From an uncultured Oscillospiraceae bacterium (GTDB taxonomy: Bacteria; Bacillota; Clostridia; Oscillospirales; Oscillospiraceae): a DNA stretch of 64,000 bases. Position numbers and translations under genes: made by a program. Where the stretch lies: positions 1 to 64,000 of the forward strand of contig CANQUE010000004.1 of assembly GCA_947626905.1 (NCBI GenBank), read 5' to 3'. The notes under the pieces were generated by a model that saw only the letters and a list, made by a program, of their open reading frames with translations, was not told the origin of the DNA and searched no databases. Position 1 is the stretch's first letter, and the number at the start of each line of letters is the position of its first letter. This document shows positions 1 through 10,087 of this stretch, in pieces.

Positions 1-140
1 ACAACACGGAACGCATGCTGTTAAAATAGACGGACATGCCTTCGCACATCCGTCTACCTATTCCCTTACACTAGGGGCTTTTTCCCTGTCCGTTCCTCCT
101 GGTACAGTTCACTGCGTCCCGGGGGCGTTATGATCTGTCG

Positions 141-1667
141 TCATCCCTTGAAGTAGCTGTCGAAATAATCCTCGTCGGCGGAGTGGGCGCCCCGGGGGGC
201 GGGGCCGTCGTCATAGCCGTCGTCGTCCTGCCCGCCGTCCTCCGGCTGGTCGATGTAACCGGCGGGGCCGTCGTCATAGTCGTCCTCGTCGTCCTCCGGG
301 TCGTCGATCCACTGGGCCTCCTGCTGGGACTGGGCGATGGCCCGGTCCTTTTTCGCCACCCGCAGGCTGTGCAGATGGCGGAACCGCTGGACGAAATAGA
401 ACACCATCAGCAGCAGATAGATGGCCAGCAGGATGATCAGGATGGTGATGATCTGGCGGACGGCGGGGGTCTGGAACATGCCGTCCAGCTGGGTGCGCAT
501 GTACTCCAGCCGGGAGATCTCCACGGTGGAGGCGGCCACCAAGCGGGAGGAGCCGAAGTTCTCCCCGTCCAGATATACGGTGATGGTGCCCAAACTCTCC
601 CCGGCGCTGATCGGCGCCTGGAGCTGGCGGCCCTCCTGCTCGTGGGTGTACTGCACCTCATAGCGGATGTCGCCCAGCTGCTGGTCGTTGGGAAGGATGA
701 TGGATTTTCCGGACTCCGCCCGCACGCCCACGGAGCTGGGGTTGCCCATGTTCACATCGAGGGTGGCCAGCACGTCGGTGGCCGACAGGATGGAGCGGTA
801 GCTGAAGTTGGCGAACACCCAGTCGAACAGCGACCGGGCGGCCCGGAACTGGTCGCCCACATTGGGGCAGCCGATCACGACCACGATGACGTTCATCTCG
901 TTCCACTCCGCGGCGGCGATCATGCACCGGCCATATTCGTCGGCGTAGCCGTTCTTCACGCCATAGGCCCGGTCAAAATAGTTGTCGCTGGTGGGGATGA
1001 GCATCTCGTTGCGGTTGGTCAGTTTCCGGGATTCAGACTGTTCCGTGGCCTCCACGGTATGCTCCGCGGCGCTGCAGATGCTCAGCATCTGGGGGCTGCT
1101 GAGCAGCTGCCGGGCGATGATGGCAAGGTCCATGGCGGTGGAGTAATGGTCCTCCGCCACCTGGCCGTTGGCGTTGGCAAAGTGGGTGTTGGTGCATCCC
1201 AGCTCATCGGCCCGCTTGTTCATGGCGGTCACGAAGGAGCTCACCGAGCCGGACAGATGCTCCGCCAGCACGTTGCAGGCGTCGGCGGCGGAGCCGAGCA
1301 TGGCCCCGTACAGCAGATCCTCTATGGACAGGGCCTCGCCCGGGTGGATGATGGGGTCCATGGAGGTGCTGTTGTCCTGCATATTATACCGCACGTCTTC
1401 CGACGCCGTGGCCAGGTCCGACAGGGCCACGGTCCGGTTGCTGACGGCCTCGGAGACCAGCAGCGCCGTCATCGCCATGGTCAGCTCCGCCGGAAAATAC
1501 CGCTGGTCCGCGTTGAGCTCGTACATCACATCCCCCGTGTCCGCGTCCATCACGACGGCGGCCTGGGCCGCCACCACGGGATCGTCCAGCGCCAGGGCCG
1601 GCACGGGGACAAGGGCTGTGAGCAGCGATATGATCAGAAGAAAGGACAACAGCTTGAATTTTTTCAT
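141..1667 (-). CDS. Peptidase S11 (D-alanyl-D-alanine carboxypeptidase) homologue, probably catalytically inactive; signal peptide, C-terminal TM helix and acidic tail
   Basis: Starts MKKFKLLSFLLIISLL (signal peptide) at 1667, not at the ORF-track start 1868. DacA-like order 'AAVVMDADTGDVMYELNADQRYFPAELTMAMTALL', 'GSAADACNVLAEHLSGS', 'YGVKNGYADEYGRCMIAAA'. TM 'IITILIILLAIYLLLMVFYF'. Confidence 0.85.
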   Translation of the reverse strand: MKKFKLLSFLLIISLLTALVPVPALALDDPVVAAQAAVVMDADTGDVMYELNADQRYFPAELTMAMTALLVSEAVSNRTVALSDLATASEDVRYNMQDNSTSMDPIIHPGEALSIEDLLYGAMLGSAADACNVLAEHLSGSVSSFVTAMNKRADELGCTNTHFANANGQVAEDHYSTAMDLAIIARQLLSSPQMLSICSAAEHTVEATEQSESRKLTNRNEMLIPTSDNYFDRAYGVKNGYADEYGRCMIAAAEWNEMNVIVVVIGCPNVGDQFRAARSLFDWVFANFSYRSILSATDVLATLDVNMGNPSSVGVRAESGKSIILPNDQQLGDIRYEVQYTHEQEGRQLQAPISAGESLGTITVYLDGENFGSSRLVAASTVEISRLEYMRTQLDGMFQTPAVRQIITILIILLAIYLLLMVFYFVQRFRHLHSLRVAKKDRAIAQSQQEAQWIDDPEDDEDDYDDGPAGYIDQPEDGGQDDDGYDDGPAPRGAHSADEDYFDSYFKG

Positions 1668-1769
1668 GTCATTCTCCGTGAAAGTATGGTATGATAGAGA
1701 GCGCGGGACGTTGGACTTATTATAAAAAAAATCCCGGGAAAAAGCAACCTCTGTCTTTATTAAACTTTC

Positions 1770-2141
1770 ATGCAAAAATTGGCTGAACGAAAACCGGGCT
1801 TTGCCCGGCCGGTCCTGTGGGCCGTGACCGCGCTTCTGGCGGCGGGCACGGTGGGTCTGTACGCCCATACCGGCGGCGCCGGCCAGCTCATCCTCTCCCC
1901 GTTGGAAAGAACGGCCCTGGCCGCCCGGGCCGGCGGGCTGGACCTGAACGAGGCCACGGCGGAGGATCTGCAGGAGCTGCCCGGCATTGGGCCCGTACTG
2001 GCGGAGCGGATACTGGCCTGGCGGGCGGAGAACGGCCCGTTCACCGGTCCGGAGGACGTGCTGGCCGTCAAGGGCGTGGGCCCGGCCACCTATGAGGCCA
2101 TGGCCCCGTATATCGAATTCGGAACAAGGAGCGCGCCATGA
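1770..2141 (+). CDS. ComEA-like helix-hairpin-helix protein with N-terminal TM segment
   Basis: 'LDLNEATAEDLQELPGIGPVLAERILAWRAENGPFTGPEDVLAVKGVGPATYEAMAPYI' is a tandem HhH of ComEA type. Confidence 0.85.
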   Translation: MQKLAERKPGFARPVLWAVTALLAAGTVGLYAHTGGAGQLILSPLERTALAARAGGLDLNEATAEDLQELPGIGPVLAERILAWRAENGPFTGPEDVLAVKGVGPATYEAMAPYIEFGTRSAP

Positions 2142-2821
2142 AGATCCTGGTAGTGGACGACGAAGAGCTGCTGGTCAAGGGGATAAAATTCAACCTGGAG
2201 AACGAGGGCTATGAGGTGGACGCCTGCTATGACGGCCAGACCGCCGTGACCATGGCCCGGGACCGGGGATATGGGCTGATCATCCTGGACCTGATGATGC
2301 CAAAGCTGGACGGGCTGAGCGCCTGCATGAAGATCCGGGAGTTCTCGACCGTGCCCATCATCATGCTCACCGCCAAAAGCGAGGACACCGACAAGCTCAT
2401 CGGCTTTGAGTACGGCGCGGACGATTACATCACCAAGCCCTTCAACATCCTGGAGCTGAAAGCCCGGGTCCGGGCGCTGCTGCGCCGGGCCAACCTGCAG
2501 GGCGGCGGGGACGGCCCCGCCCGGCAGCTGGTCCGGGACGGACTGGTCATCGACACCGAGCGCCGCTCCGCCCAGGTGGACGGCCGGCCGGTGGAGCTGA
2601 CGGCCAAGGAGTTCGACCTGGTGGAGCTGCTGATGCGCTCGCCGGGGAAGGTCTTTTCCCGGGAGAATCTGCTGGACCTGATATGGGGCTACGACTACCA
2701 GGGCGATATCCGCACCGTGGACGTACACATCCGCCGCCTCCGGGAGAAGCTGGAGCCCAACCCGGCCGAGCCGGCGTATATCATCACCAAATGGGGTGTG
2801 GGGTACTATTTCAAGGACTGA
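2138..2821 (+). CDS. OmpR/PhoB-family response regulator
   Basis: Receiver domain 'MKILVVDDEELL...LIILDLMMPKLDG...MLTAKSEDTD...DDYITKPF' plus winged helix 'DIRTVDVHIRRLREKLEPNPAEPAYIITKWGVGYYF'. Confidence 0.95.
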   Translation: MKILVVDDEELLVKGIKFNLENEGYEVDACYDGQTAVTMARDRGYGLIILDLMMPKLDGLSACMKIREFSTVPIIMLTAKSEDTDKLIGFEYGADDYITKPFNILELKARVRALLRRANLQGGGDGPARQLVRDGLVIDTERRSAQVDGRPVELTAKEFDLVELLMRSPGKVFSRENLLDLIWGYDYQGDIRTVDVHIRRLREKLEPNPAEPAYIITKWGVGYYFKD

Positions 2822-4259
2822 GCGAAAACAGAAACGAAGGGGCCTGTCCGTCCGGTTCAAGCTGGCCGCCGCCTTTTCCCTGTTTACAGCCGCGCTGCTG
2901 CTGTTCGTGAACATCTACCCGATCCTTGTGAGCCGGGACATGGTGATCTCCGCCAAGCAGAGCGCCCTGCAGTCCCAGGGTTCGGTGATCTCCAGCTCCC
3001 TGTCGGCGCTGGAGGTGCTGACGGCCGAGTCGGTGGAGCAGGTGGTGAACCTGCTGGACGTGGCGCCGGTGACGAGGATGCTGGTCACGGACCAGACCGG
3101 GCTGATCCTCTACGACACCGACCAGGACGACAGCGCCGTGGGCCGTTACGGCCTGCTGACGGAGGTGGCCGGGGCGCTGGACGGATACGCCTGGTTCTCC
3201 TGCGCCTATTCCCACGCGGAGGCGGCCTTTACCAGCCGCTGCGCCACTCCGGTCTCCGCCGGAGGCGCCATCACAGGGGCGGTGTTCCTCTATGACCACG
3301 ACCAGTCCCAGGGCGAGATCATCGCGGGGCTGCAGAGGAACCTGCGCAACATGTCCGCCCTGTTCGGCGGGGCGGGCCTCGTCATCATTTTCGTGCTGGC
3401 GTCCACTCTCACCCGGCGGATCAAGCGGCTGAGCGCCGCCATGGAAGTGGTCCGCAGCGGGGATTACTCCTACCGCATCCGGGTCCGCGGCCGGGATGAG
3501 CTGGCGGAGCTGTCTGACGAGTTCAACGTGCTCACCGGGCGGCTGGAGAGCACCGAGGAGGCCCGCCGCCGGTTCGTGTCCGACGCCTCCCACGAGCTGA
3601 AGACCCCTCTGGCCGCCATCCGGCTGCTCAGCGACAGCATCGCCCAGTCCGACTCCATGGACGGGCCCACCACCCGGGAATTCGCCCGGGACATCGGCAG
3701 CGAGGCCGACCGGCTGCAGCGGATCACCGAGAAGCTGATGAGTCTGACGAAGCTGGACTCCGGCGTCACGGTCCGGCAGCGGGAGCCGGTGGACGTCAAG
3801 GACGTGGCGGAGCGGACGCTGCAGCTGCTCCAGCCCCTGGCCGCCGCCCAGAACGTGACCATCGAGGCGGCGCTGGCGGAGGGCTGCGTGGTGTCCGCCT
3901 CGGCGGACGATCTCTATCAGGTCATCTTCAACCTGGTGGAAAACGGGATCAAATACAACACCCCCGGCGGGTCCGTATCCCTCTGCCTGCGGCGGGAGGG
4001 AGAGCGGGCCGTGCTCACCGTGTCCGACACCGGCATCGGCATCCCCCCGGAGGATATAGACCACATCTTCGAGCGGTTTTACCGGGTGGATAAGGCCCGC
4101 TCCCGGGCCAGCGGCGGCAGCGGACTGGGCCTGGCCATCGTCCACGACGCGGTCCAGGCCAACGGCGGCGCCATTCGGGTAGACCCCCGGCAGCAGGGGG
4201 GCACCACCTTCACCGTCAGTTTCCCTCTGGCCGCCCGGAAAGGAGGGGGAAGACCATGA
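2796..4259 (+). CDS. Sensor histidine kinase (HAMP, HisKA, HATPase); exact start uncertain
   Basis: TM segments, HAMP, H-box 'FVSDASHELKTPLAAI', N/G boxes 'NLVENGIKYN', 'DTGIGIPPEDIDHIFERFYRVDKARSRASGGSGLGLAIV'. Overlaps the regulator gene; the real start may lie shortly after 2821. Confidence 0.93.
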   Translation: MWGTISRTERKQKRRGLSVRFKLAAAFSLFTAALLLFVNIYPILVSRDMVISAKQSALQSQGSVISSSLSALEVLTAESVEQVVNLLDVAPVTRMLVTDQTGLILYDTDQDDSAVGRYGLLTEVAGALDGYAWFSCAYSHAEAAFTSRCATPVSAGGAITGAVFLYDHDQSQGEIIAGLQRNLRNMSALFGGAGLVIIFVLASTLTRRIKRLSAAMEVVRSGDYSYRIRVRGRDELAELSDEFNVLTGRLESTEEARRRFVSDASHELKTPLAAIRLLSDSIAQSDSMDGPTTREFARDIGSEADRLQRITEKLMSLTKLDSGVTVRQREPVDVKDVAERTLQLLQPLAAAQNVTIEAALAEGCVVSASADDLYQVIFNLVENGIKYNTPGGSVSLCLRREGERAVLTVSDTGIGIPPEDIDHIFERFYRVDKARSRASGGSGLGLAIVHDAVQANGGAIRVDPRQQGGTTFTVSFPLAARKGGGRP

Positions 4260-5662
4260 CCGGCCGCATCTTAGCCATCGTTCTGGCGCTGGCGCTGCTG
4301 GCGGGCTGTTCCTTCGACCCGGGCCAGCTGGACCTCCCCTTCTCCCTGCCCTGGTCCCAGGGGGAGGAGGCCGGGGAGAGCGACGGCTTTCCCGTCTGCC
4401 GTCTGACGGCGGTAGACCCCGCCGCGGCGGAGGACGCCGACCCCTACGGTTCGCTTATTGGCTGGGAAACATGTCCCCTCCCGGCAGACGCCCCCTCCCA
4501 GCTGGAGGCCGCCATCGCCCTGTTCGCCTCTCCCAGCCACACCGAGGGCCTTTTCTGCCCCCTGCCCCAGGGGGTGACCGTGGAGGACTGGAGCCTGGAC
4601 CACGGCCAGCTGACGGTCCGCTTCTCTCCCGGCTATCTGGATATGGACGATATGGACCGCACCGCCGCGGCCTTCTGCGCGGCGCTGACGCTGTGCCAGG
4701 TGGGCGGAGTGGAGTCCGTCACCGTGGCCGCCGGGGACCGGGAGCTGTTTGCCGGTCTGGTGCCGGCGGACGCGCTGCTGCTGGCCACGGACACCGATCC
4801 CTATGTGCGGCAGCTGCGGCTGTATTTCGCCGACGGCAACGGCCGCCGGCTCGTCAGCGAGTACCACAGCCTGACCCTGGAGGAGGACGCCGCGGCGGAC
4901 CGCTATGTGGTGGAAGAGCTGCTCCGGGGCCCCAACGGCCGGGAACTGCGCAGCGCCATCCCGGAGGGGACCCAGCTCCTCTCCTGCCAGACGGAGGACG
5001 GCGTGTGCACCGTGGATCTGTCCGCGGCGTTCTATGACGGCCGGCCCCGCTCGGCGGCGGGCGAGCGGCTGGCAATCTATTCCATCGTGGACTCCCTCAC
5101 CGCCCTGCCCCAGGTGGACAGCGTACAGCTGCTGGTGGAGGGCCAGGCCCTGGATAAGTACGTTTACCGCTCTCTGGCCCAGCCCATCGGCCGGTATGAG
5201 GAGGCCATCGGTCCGGTGTCCGAGAACCGGGGCGAGCTGGATGTGGACCTTTACCTGCCCCTGCCGGGTCTGAAGGCGGTGGAGCCGCTGCCCTGGCGGG
5301 TGAGCATCGGCGAGCACGACTCTGTGCCGGAGGCGGTGCTGGCGGCGCTGCTGACGGCGGCGGAGCCGGGCTATCCGGCGCTGTTTTCCGGCAGCGGGAC
5401 CGCCGGCCGGGTGACCCTGCAGGGCACTGCCTGTACGGTGGACCTGTCGGAGAGCTTTTTCGCCTCTCTTCCCGTCGGGGACCGAAGTCTGGCCGTCCGG
5501 TCCATGACCGCGTCTTTGTGCGCGCTGGACCAGGTGGACGCGGTGTTCTTCACCATCGGCGGCGGCCCGGCGCTGTTTGACGGCGTGGACTGGACCGGCC
5601 CCTGGACGGAGGACCCCCTCCCGCCGGACGCTCTGCCCGCCGCGCTCCGGCCGGACGTCTGA
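4256..5662 (+). CDS. Lipoprotein with two GerMN-type repeats
   Basis: Lipobox 'LALALLAGC'. GerMN-like repeats such as 'LRLYFADGNGRRLVSEYHSLTLEEDAAADRYVVEELLRGPNGRELRSAIPEGTQLLSCQTEDGVCTVDLSAAF'. Confidence 0.82.
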   Translation: MTGRILAIVLALALLAGCSFDPGQLDLPFSLPWSQGEEAGESDGFPVCRLTAVDPAAAEDADPYGSLIGWETCPLPADAPSQLEAAIALFASPSHTEGLFCPLPQGVTVEDWSLDHGQLTVRFSPGYLDMDDMDRTAAAFCAALTLCQVGGVESVTVAAGDRELFAGLVPADALLLATDTDPYVRQLRLYFADGNGRRLVSEYHSLTLEEDAAADRYVVEELLRGPNGRELRSAIPEGTQLLSCQTEDGVCTVDLSAAFYDGRPRSAAGERLAIYSIVDSLTALPQVDSVQLLVEGQALDKYVYRSLAQPIGRYEEAIGPVSENRGELDVDLYLPLPGLKAVEPLPWRVSIGEHDSVPEAVLAALLTAAEPGYPALFSGSGTAGRVTLQGTACTVDLSESFFASLPVGDRSLAVRSMTASLCALDQVDAVFFTIGGGPALFDGVDWTGPWTEDPLPPDALPAALRPDV

Positions 5663-5704
5663 TATAATCGATCCATACTGCAACATAAAAAGGAGATCCG
5701 ATCC

Positions 5705-6769
5705 ATGTCACATGTAAAACAGATTCAGCAGGCCCTGGGCCAGCTGCCCGCGCTGGTGATGACCGACGCGGTCAGCATCCGCTACGCCTGCGGGTTCCAC
5801 ATCGACGACGGCGCCGCCGTCATCTCCCGGGACAAGGCCTGGGTGATCACCGATTCCCGCTATGTGGAAGCCGCCCGGGCGGCCATCCGGGATATGGAAG
5901 TGCTGTGCACCTCCCGGGACCGCAACCTGGGCGCCATTTTGGGCGAGATCTTTGCCGCCGAGGGCTTCGACAAGGCCGGCGCCATGGCGGACCGGCTGTC
6001 CTACGCCAGGTGGGAGTGGCTGGAAAAGGCCGTGGGCGTGCCCCTGGTCCGGGAAGACAGCATCCTCCCCGCCCTGCGGGCCAGCAAGGACCAGCAAGAG
6101 GTGGATTGCATCGTCGCCGCCCAGCGCATCGCGGAAAAGGCCCTGGACGAGGTCCTGGGCATCATCCGCCCCGGCCTGACGGAGAAGCAGATCACCGCGG
6201 AGCTGGTCTACCGCATGTACAAATACGGCGGCGAAGGCAACTCCTTCGACCCCATCGTGGTCACCGGCGCCAAGAGCTCCATGCCCCACGGCGTGCCCGG
6301 GGACAAGAAGGTCCAGGACGGGGATTTCATCACCATGGACTTTGGCACCCTCTACAACGGCTACTGCTCCGACATGACCCGCACCGTCGCGGTGGGCCAC
6401 GTGACCGACGAGATGCGCAAGGTCTACGACACCGTGCTGGCCGCCCAGCTGGCGGGCATCGAGACCGCCGGCCGCCCCGGCGTCACCGGCCGGCAGATCC
6501 ACGAGGCGGCCGCCAAGGTCATCGCCGACGCCGGCTACGGCGAATACTTCGGCCACGGCTTCGGCCACAGCCTGGGCCTGGAGATCCACGAGGACCCGGG
6601 CGCCCATCTGCGCAACGACAAGCCGCTGCCGGAGGGCGTGGTCATCTCCGCGGAGCCGGGCATCTACCTGCCCGGCCGGTTCGGCGTGCGCATCGAGGAT
6701 ATGCTCTGGCTCCACGGCGGACAGGCCGAAAACCTGACGAAAGCCCCAAAACAGCTGATCATCCTGTGA
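5705..6769 (+). CDS. M24 family Xaa-Pro aminopeptidase
   Basis: Creatinase/prolidase-like N-domain and M24 motifs 'DFGTLYNGYCSDMTRTVAVG', 'GHGFGHSLGLEIHEDP', 'SAEPGIYLPGRFGVRIEDM'. Confidence 0.95.
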   Translation: MSHVKQIQQALGQLPALVMTDAVSIRYACGFHIDDGAAVISRDKAWVITDSRYVEAARAAIRDMEVLCTSRDRNLGAILGEIFAAEGFDKAGAMADRLSYARWEWLEKAVGVPLVREDSILPALRASKDQQEVDCIVAAQRIAEKALDEVLGIIRPGLTEKQITAELVYRMYKYGGEGNSFDPIVVTGAKSSMPHGVPGDKKVQDGDFITMDFGTLYNGYCSDMTRTVAVGHVTDEMRKVYDTVLAAQLAGIETAGRPGVTGRQIHEAAAKVIADAGYGEYFGHGFGHSLGLEIHEDPGAHLRNDKPLPEGVVISAEPGIYLPGRFGVRIEDMLWLHGGQAENLTKAPKQLIIL

Positions 6770-6853
6770 TCGTGTCCGATTGGGGTTGTCAAACTGGAAA
6801 AAATATAGTAAAATAAATCGCTTGAACAAAACACTCATACGGAGGATGCTTAT

Positions 6854-7417
6854 ATGATTTCTGCAGGCGAATTTCGCAACGGCGTGACCTTTGAGATGGA
6901 CGGACAGGTGATGCAGGTCATCGAGTTCCAGCACGTCAAACCCGGCAAGGGCTCCCCCTTTGTCCGCACCAAGATGAAGAACGTCATCACCGGCGCGGTG
7001 GTGGAGACCTCCTTCAACCCCACGGCCAAGTTCGAGAACGCTTACGTGGAGCGCAAGAATATGGAGTACAGCTACGCCGACGGCGATATCTACTACTTCA
7101 TGGACGGCGAGACCTACGAGCTGATCCCCATCGACAAGTCGAAGCTGTCCGACGGCTTCCGCTTTGTGAAGGAGAACGAGGTCTGCACCATCAGCTCCTA
7201 CAAGGGCGTGGTGTTCTCCGTGGAGGCGCCCAACTTCGTGACCCTGACCATCACCGAGACCGACCCCGGCTTTGCCGGCAACACCGCCACCAACGCCACC
7301 AAGCCCGCCACCCTGGAAACCGGCGCCGAGATCAAGGTGCCCCTGTTCATCGAGCCGGGCGAGCGCATCGAGATCGACACCCGTACCGGGGAATACCTGG
7401 GCCGGGCCAAGGGATGA
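6854..7417 (+). CDS. efp: Elongation factor P
   Basis: '[44 protein letters not shown]...[19 protein letters not shown]'. Upstream TTGTCA/TATAGT promoter-like elements. Confidence 0.97.
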   Translation: MISAGEFRNGVTFEMDGQVMQVIEFQHVKPGKGSPFVRTKMKNVITGAVVETSFNPTAKFENAYVERKNMEYSYADGDIYYFMDGETYELIPIDKSKLSDGFRFVKENEVCTISSYKGVVFSVEAPNFVTLTITETDPGFAGNTATNATKPATLETGAEIKVPLFIEPGERIEIDTRTGEYLGRAKG

Positions 7418-7444
7418 GCGGACGCTCCATAGGAGGCTTCTGCC

Positions 7445-7873
7445 ATGACCACTGCTGAAAAAGTTGCGTATTTGAAGGGCCTGGCCGAGGGCTATGGCAC
7501 CGATCCCTCCACCAAGGAGGGAAAGCTCCTGACCACCATCCTGGACATCCTGGAGGATCTGGCTCTGGACCAGGAGGATCTGAACGGCTCCCTGGCCGAG
7601 CTGGGCGAGAGCCTGGACGCCATCAGCGAGGATCTGGAGGATGTGGAGGATCTGCTCTTCGGCGAGGAAGAGGACGAGGACGGCGAAGAGGACGAAGACG
7701 GCGAGATCGAGGACTGGGACGGCGAAACGGTGTTTTACGAGTGCCAGTGCCCCAATTGCGGCGAGACCATCACCTTCGAGGAGAGCGTTCTGGCCGGCGG
7801 CTCCATCCAGTGCCCCAGCTGCGGCGAGGAATTGGAGTTCGAGACGGACGCGGACGCCCCGGAAGAGGAATAA
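7445..7873 (+). CDS. CD1247-type N-terminal domain protein with C-terminal zinc ribbon
   Basis: 'EKVAYLKGLAEGYGTDPSTKEGKLLTTILDILEDLA' and CxxC pairs 'CPNCGETITFEESVLAGGSIQCPSCGEELEF', immediately after EF-P. Confidence 0.8.
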   Translation: MTTAEKVAYLKGLAEGYGTDPSTKEGKLLTTILDILEDLALDQEDLNGSLAELGESLDAISEDLEDVEDLLFGEEEDEDGEEDEDGEIEDWDGETVFYECQCPNCGETITFEESVLAGGSIQCPSCGEELEFETDADAPEEE

Positions 7874-7934
7874 CGCCTTCCCTGCCGGCGCATAGCGAAA
7901 AAATACGCGGCGACCTGCCGCGGAAGGTGCGAAT

Positions 7935-9284
7935 ATGGGCATATTCGGATTTGGAAAAAGCAAGGAAAAGCTCCGGGAGGACGGCCTTGCGGCGCTGGAG
8001 AGCGGCAATGCCAAGCGGGGCGTGGAGCTTCTGGAAAAGGCCGCCGATCAGGGCGACGTGGAGGCCATGATCGCCCTGGGCCGGTTTCACGATGGGAAGT
8101 ACCCCGGCGGCCAGCGATGGTCGGAAAAGGCTTTGGACTGGTTTTCCAAGGCCGCCCACGCGGGGAGCGCGGAGGCCGCCCTGCTGGCGGGGGAGCTTCT
8201 GAGCGACAAAGAAGCCAACGTCTACAGCAACCGCGTGGCGGCGGTCTGGTTCGAAGAGGCGGCGGCCATGGGGAACGTGGAGGCGATGGTGCGGGCCGGG
8301 AAGATGTACCTGCACGGCGTCCCGGCGGACCAGGGGGGCAGGGAGCCGGTGTACGCGGATACCGGGAAAGCCCTGAAGCTCCTGGAGGAGGCGGCAGAGG
8401 CCGGAAACACCGAGGCCCGGTTCCTGTGCGGCGAGACCTATTTTTACGGCAGGGGCTGGCCGCGGGATCTGGCCAAGGGCGCGGAGTATCTGAAGCAGGC
8501 CGCCGAGGACGGGGACGCCGAGGCCCAGTATGACCTGGGCCTGGCCTATCAGGCTGGAAAAGGCGTGCCCCAGGATATGGACGAGGCCATCCGCTGGCTC
8601 AGACAGGCGGCAGAAAATAAGCATCTCCTGGCCCGGCGGGAGCTTGGCCGCATCTATTACGAGGCAGACGGCGTGGCCAAGGACATGGACGAGGCCTTCC
8701 GGTGGTACCGGCTGGCCGCCGAACATGGCGACGTGGATTCCTGGCCCCGGCTGGGGGAGATGTACCACGACGGCCTGGGCACCGAGGCGGATCATGACAA
8801 GGCCATCTGGTGGTTGAAAAAGGCGGACGACGAGGGCTTGGACGTGAAGGACACCCTGCGGCGTTACCTGGTGGAGGTCAACGCCGATAAGATCGCCTGG
8901 ATGGAGAAGAATACTGCGGCTGTCGAGCCGTCCGATCCTAAGACCGAAAAGCTGATGAAGGAAGCGGCGACCCATCTGTGCATGGAATGGCTGGAGGAGG
9001 GCGCTCTTTCCTACGCCTACTACGCTTGGAGGGATGCCGCCGAGGCCGGGAACGCAGACGCCGCCTTCAACTGCGGGCTTTGCTGCCTCCTAGGCCTGGG
9101 TACGGAGAGATCCCAGGATGACGCGGAGGCCTATTTTGCCCGGGCGGCAGAGCTGGGGGACGGCGAGGCCGCCCAAAACCTGGCGCATGAGCCCCTGGAC
9201 TTCCAGACCATCCCCTGCCATAAACTGCGCCTGCCCTCGCAAGAGCGCGGGTGGATCTTTGAGGATCTGCGCGGAAAAGACTGA
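7935..9284 (+). CDS. Sel1-like repeat (TPR-like) protein
   Basis: Repeats of 'A...G...A...LG..Y..G.GV..D...A..W...AA..G' throughout. Confidence 0.9.
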   Translation: MGIFGFGKSKEKLREDGLAALESGNAKRGVELLEKAADQGDVEAMIALGRFHDGKYPGGQRWSEKALDWFSKAAHAGSAEAALLAGELLSDKEANVYSNRVAAVWFEEAAAMGNVEAMVRAGKMYLHGVPADQGGREPVYADTGKALKLLEEAAEAGNTEARFLCGETYFYGRGWPRDLAKGAEYLKQAAEDGDAEAQYDLGLAYQAGKGVPQDMDEAIRWLRQAAENKHLLARRELGRIYYEADGVAKDMDEAFRWYRLAAEHGDVDSWPRLGEMYHDGLGTEADHDKAIWWLKKADDEGLDVKDTLRRYLVEVNADKIAWMEKNTAAVEPSDPKTEKLMKEAATHLCMEWLEEGALSYAYYAWRDAAEAGNADAAFNCGLCCLLGLGTERSQDDAEAYFARAAELGDGEAAQNLAHEPLDFQTIPCHKLRLPSQERGWIFEDLRGKD

Positions 9285-9328
9285 GATCAGCTCAAACCCT
9301 ATTGGCGCCAATGACAACATCGGATAAA

Positions 9329-9361
9329 GTCAGGACCACCCGCAATGCGGGCGGTCCTGAC
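9329..9361. terminator. Bidirectional hairpin terminator between convergent genes
   Basis: GTCAGGACCaCCCGCaatGCGGGcGGTCCTGAC, between the + Sel1 gene and the - isochorismatase-like gene. Confidence 0.7.
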
Positions 9362-9385
9362 TGTCGTTCAAACCCTTTTTCTCCT

Positions 9386-10087
9386 TTACCACCGGTCAAC
9401 GGCCGTCACGCCTTCTCCCTCCGGGAGAAAACTCTCCGGGTCCAGCCCCGCCGCCATCCGGTCCGCCCGCATATCCGGCAGAGGATCGCGGATCTGGCTG
9501 CCGTCATAGGAGCGGAACTGTTCCTCCGTCATCACCGTCACCCCCACGCAGGCCATGTCCTCCAAATTGGCCTGCTGGACAGCCGGGCTGCGGGAGGCGG
9601 TGCAGTCGGACAGCACGATCACGTTATAATCCAGCGCCAGCGCGTCATAGGCGCTGGTGCGCACGCAGTTGGGCGTGGTGGTCCCCGCCAGGATCACCGT
9701 GCGCACGCCCAGCCGCCGCAGGATCAGATCCAGCTCCGTCTGGAAAAAGGCGCTCCAGCGGGGCTTGATGATGGTATAATCTCCGGGCTGGGGCCGGAGC
9801 CCCTCCGGCGCCTGGGCGCTGATGGCGCCCTCCGAGCCCGGCGCCATGGGCCGGCCTCCGGCCCGCCATCCCTCCCAGCGGCACAGCTCCACATCGCTGC
9901 CGTCGGCCCGGTACTGCCGTTTCACAAAGAACACCGGGATCCCCTTTTCCCGGGCGGTGCGCACGGCCCGGGCCAGCACCGGCACGGCGTCGGCCGCCGC
10001 CGGGATGCAGTGGGGCGAGCGGGGATCGATGAACCCCATCTCCATATCGATGCTCACAAGGGCCGAGCGGGTGACGTTTTCCTTCAT
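9386..10087 (-). CDS. Isochorismatase-family cysteine hydrolase
   Basis: Asp in 'LVSIDMEMGFID', Lys in 'TIIKPRWSAFFQT', Cys in 'LAGTTTPNCVRTSAYDA'. Confidence 0.9.
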   Translation of the reverse strand: MKENVTRSALVSIDMEMGFIDPRSPHCIPAAADAVPVLARAVRTAREKGIPVFFVKRQYRADGSDVELCRWEGWRAGGRPMAPGSEGAISAQAPEGLRPQPGDYTIIKPRWSAFFQTELDLILRRLGVRTVILAGTTTPNCVRTSAYDALALDYNVIVLSDCTASRSPAVQQANLEDMACVGVTVMTEEQFRSYDGSQIRDPLPDMRADRMAAGLDPESFLPEGEGVTAVDRW

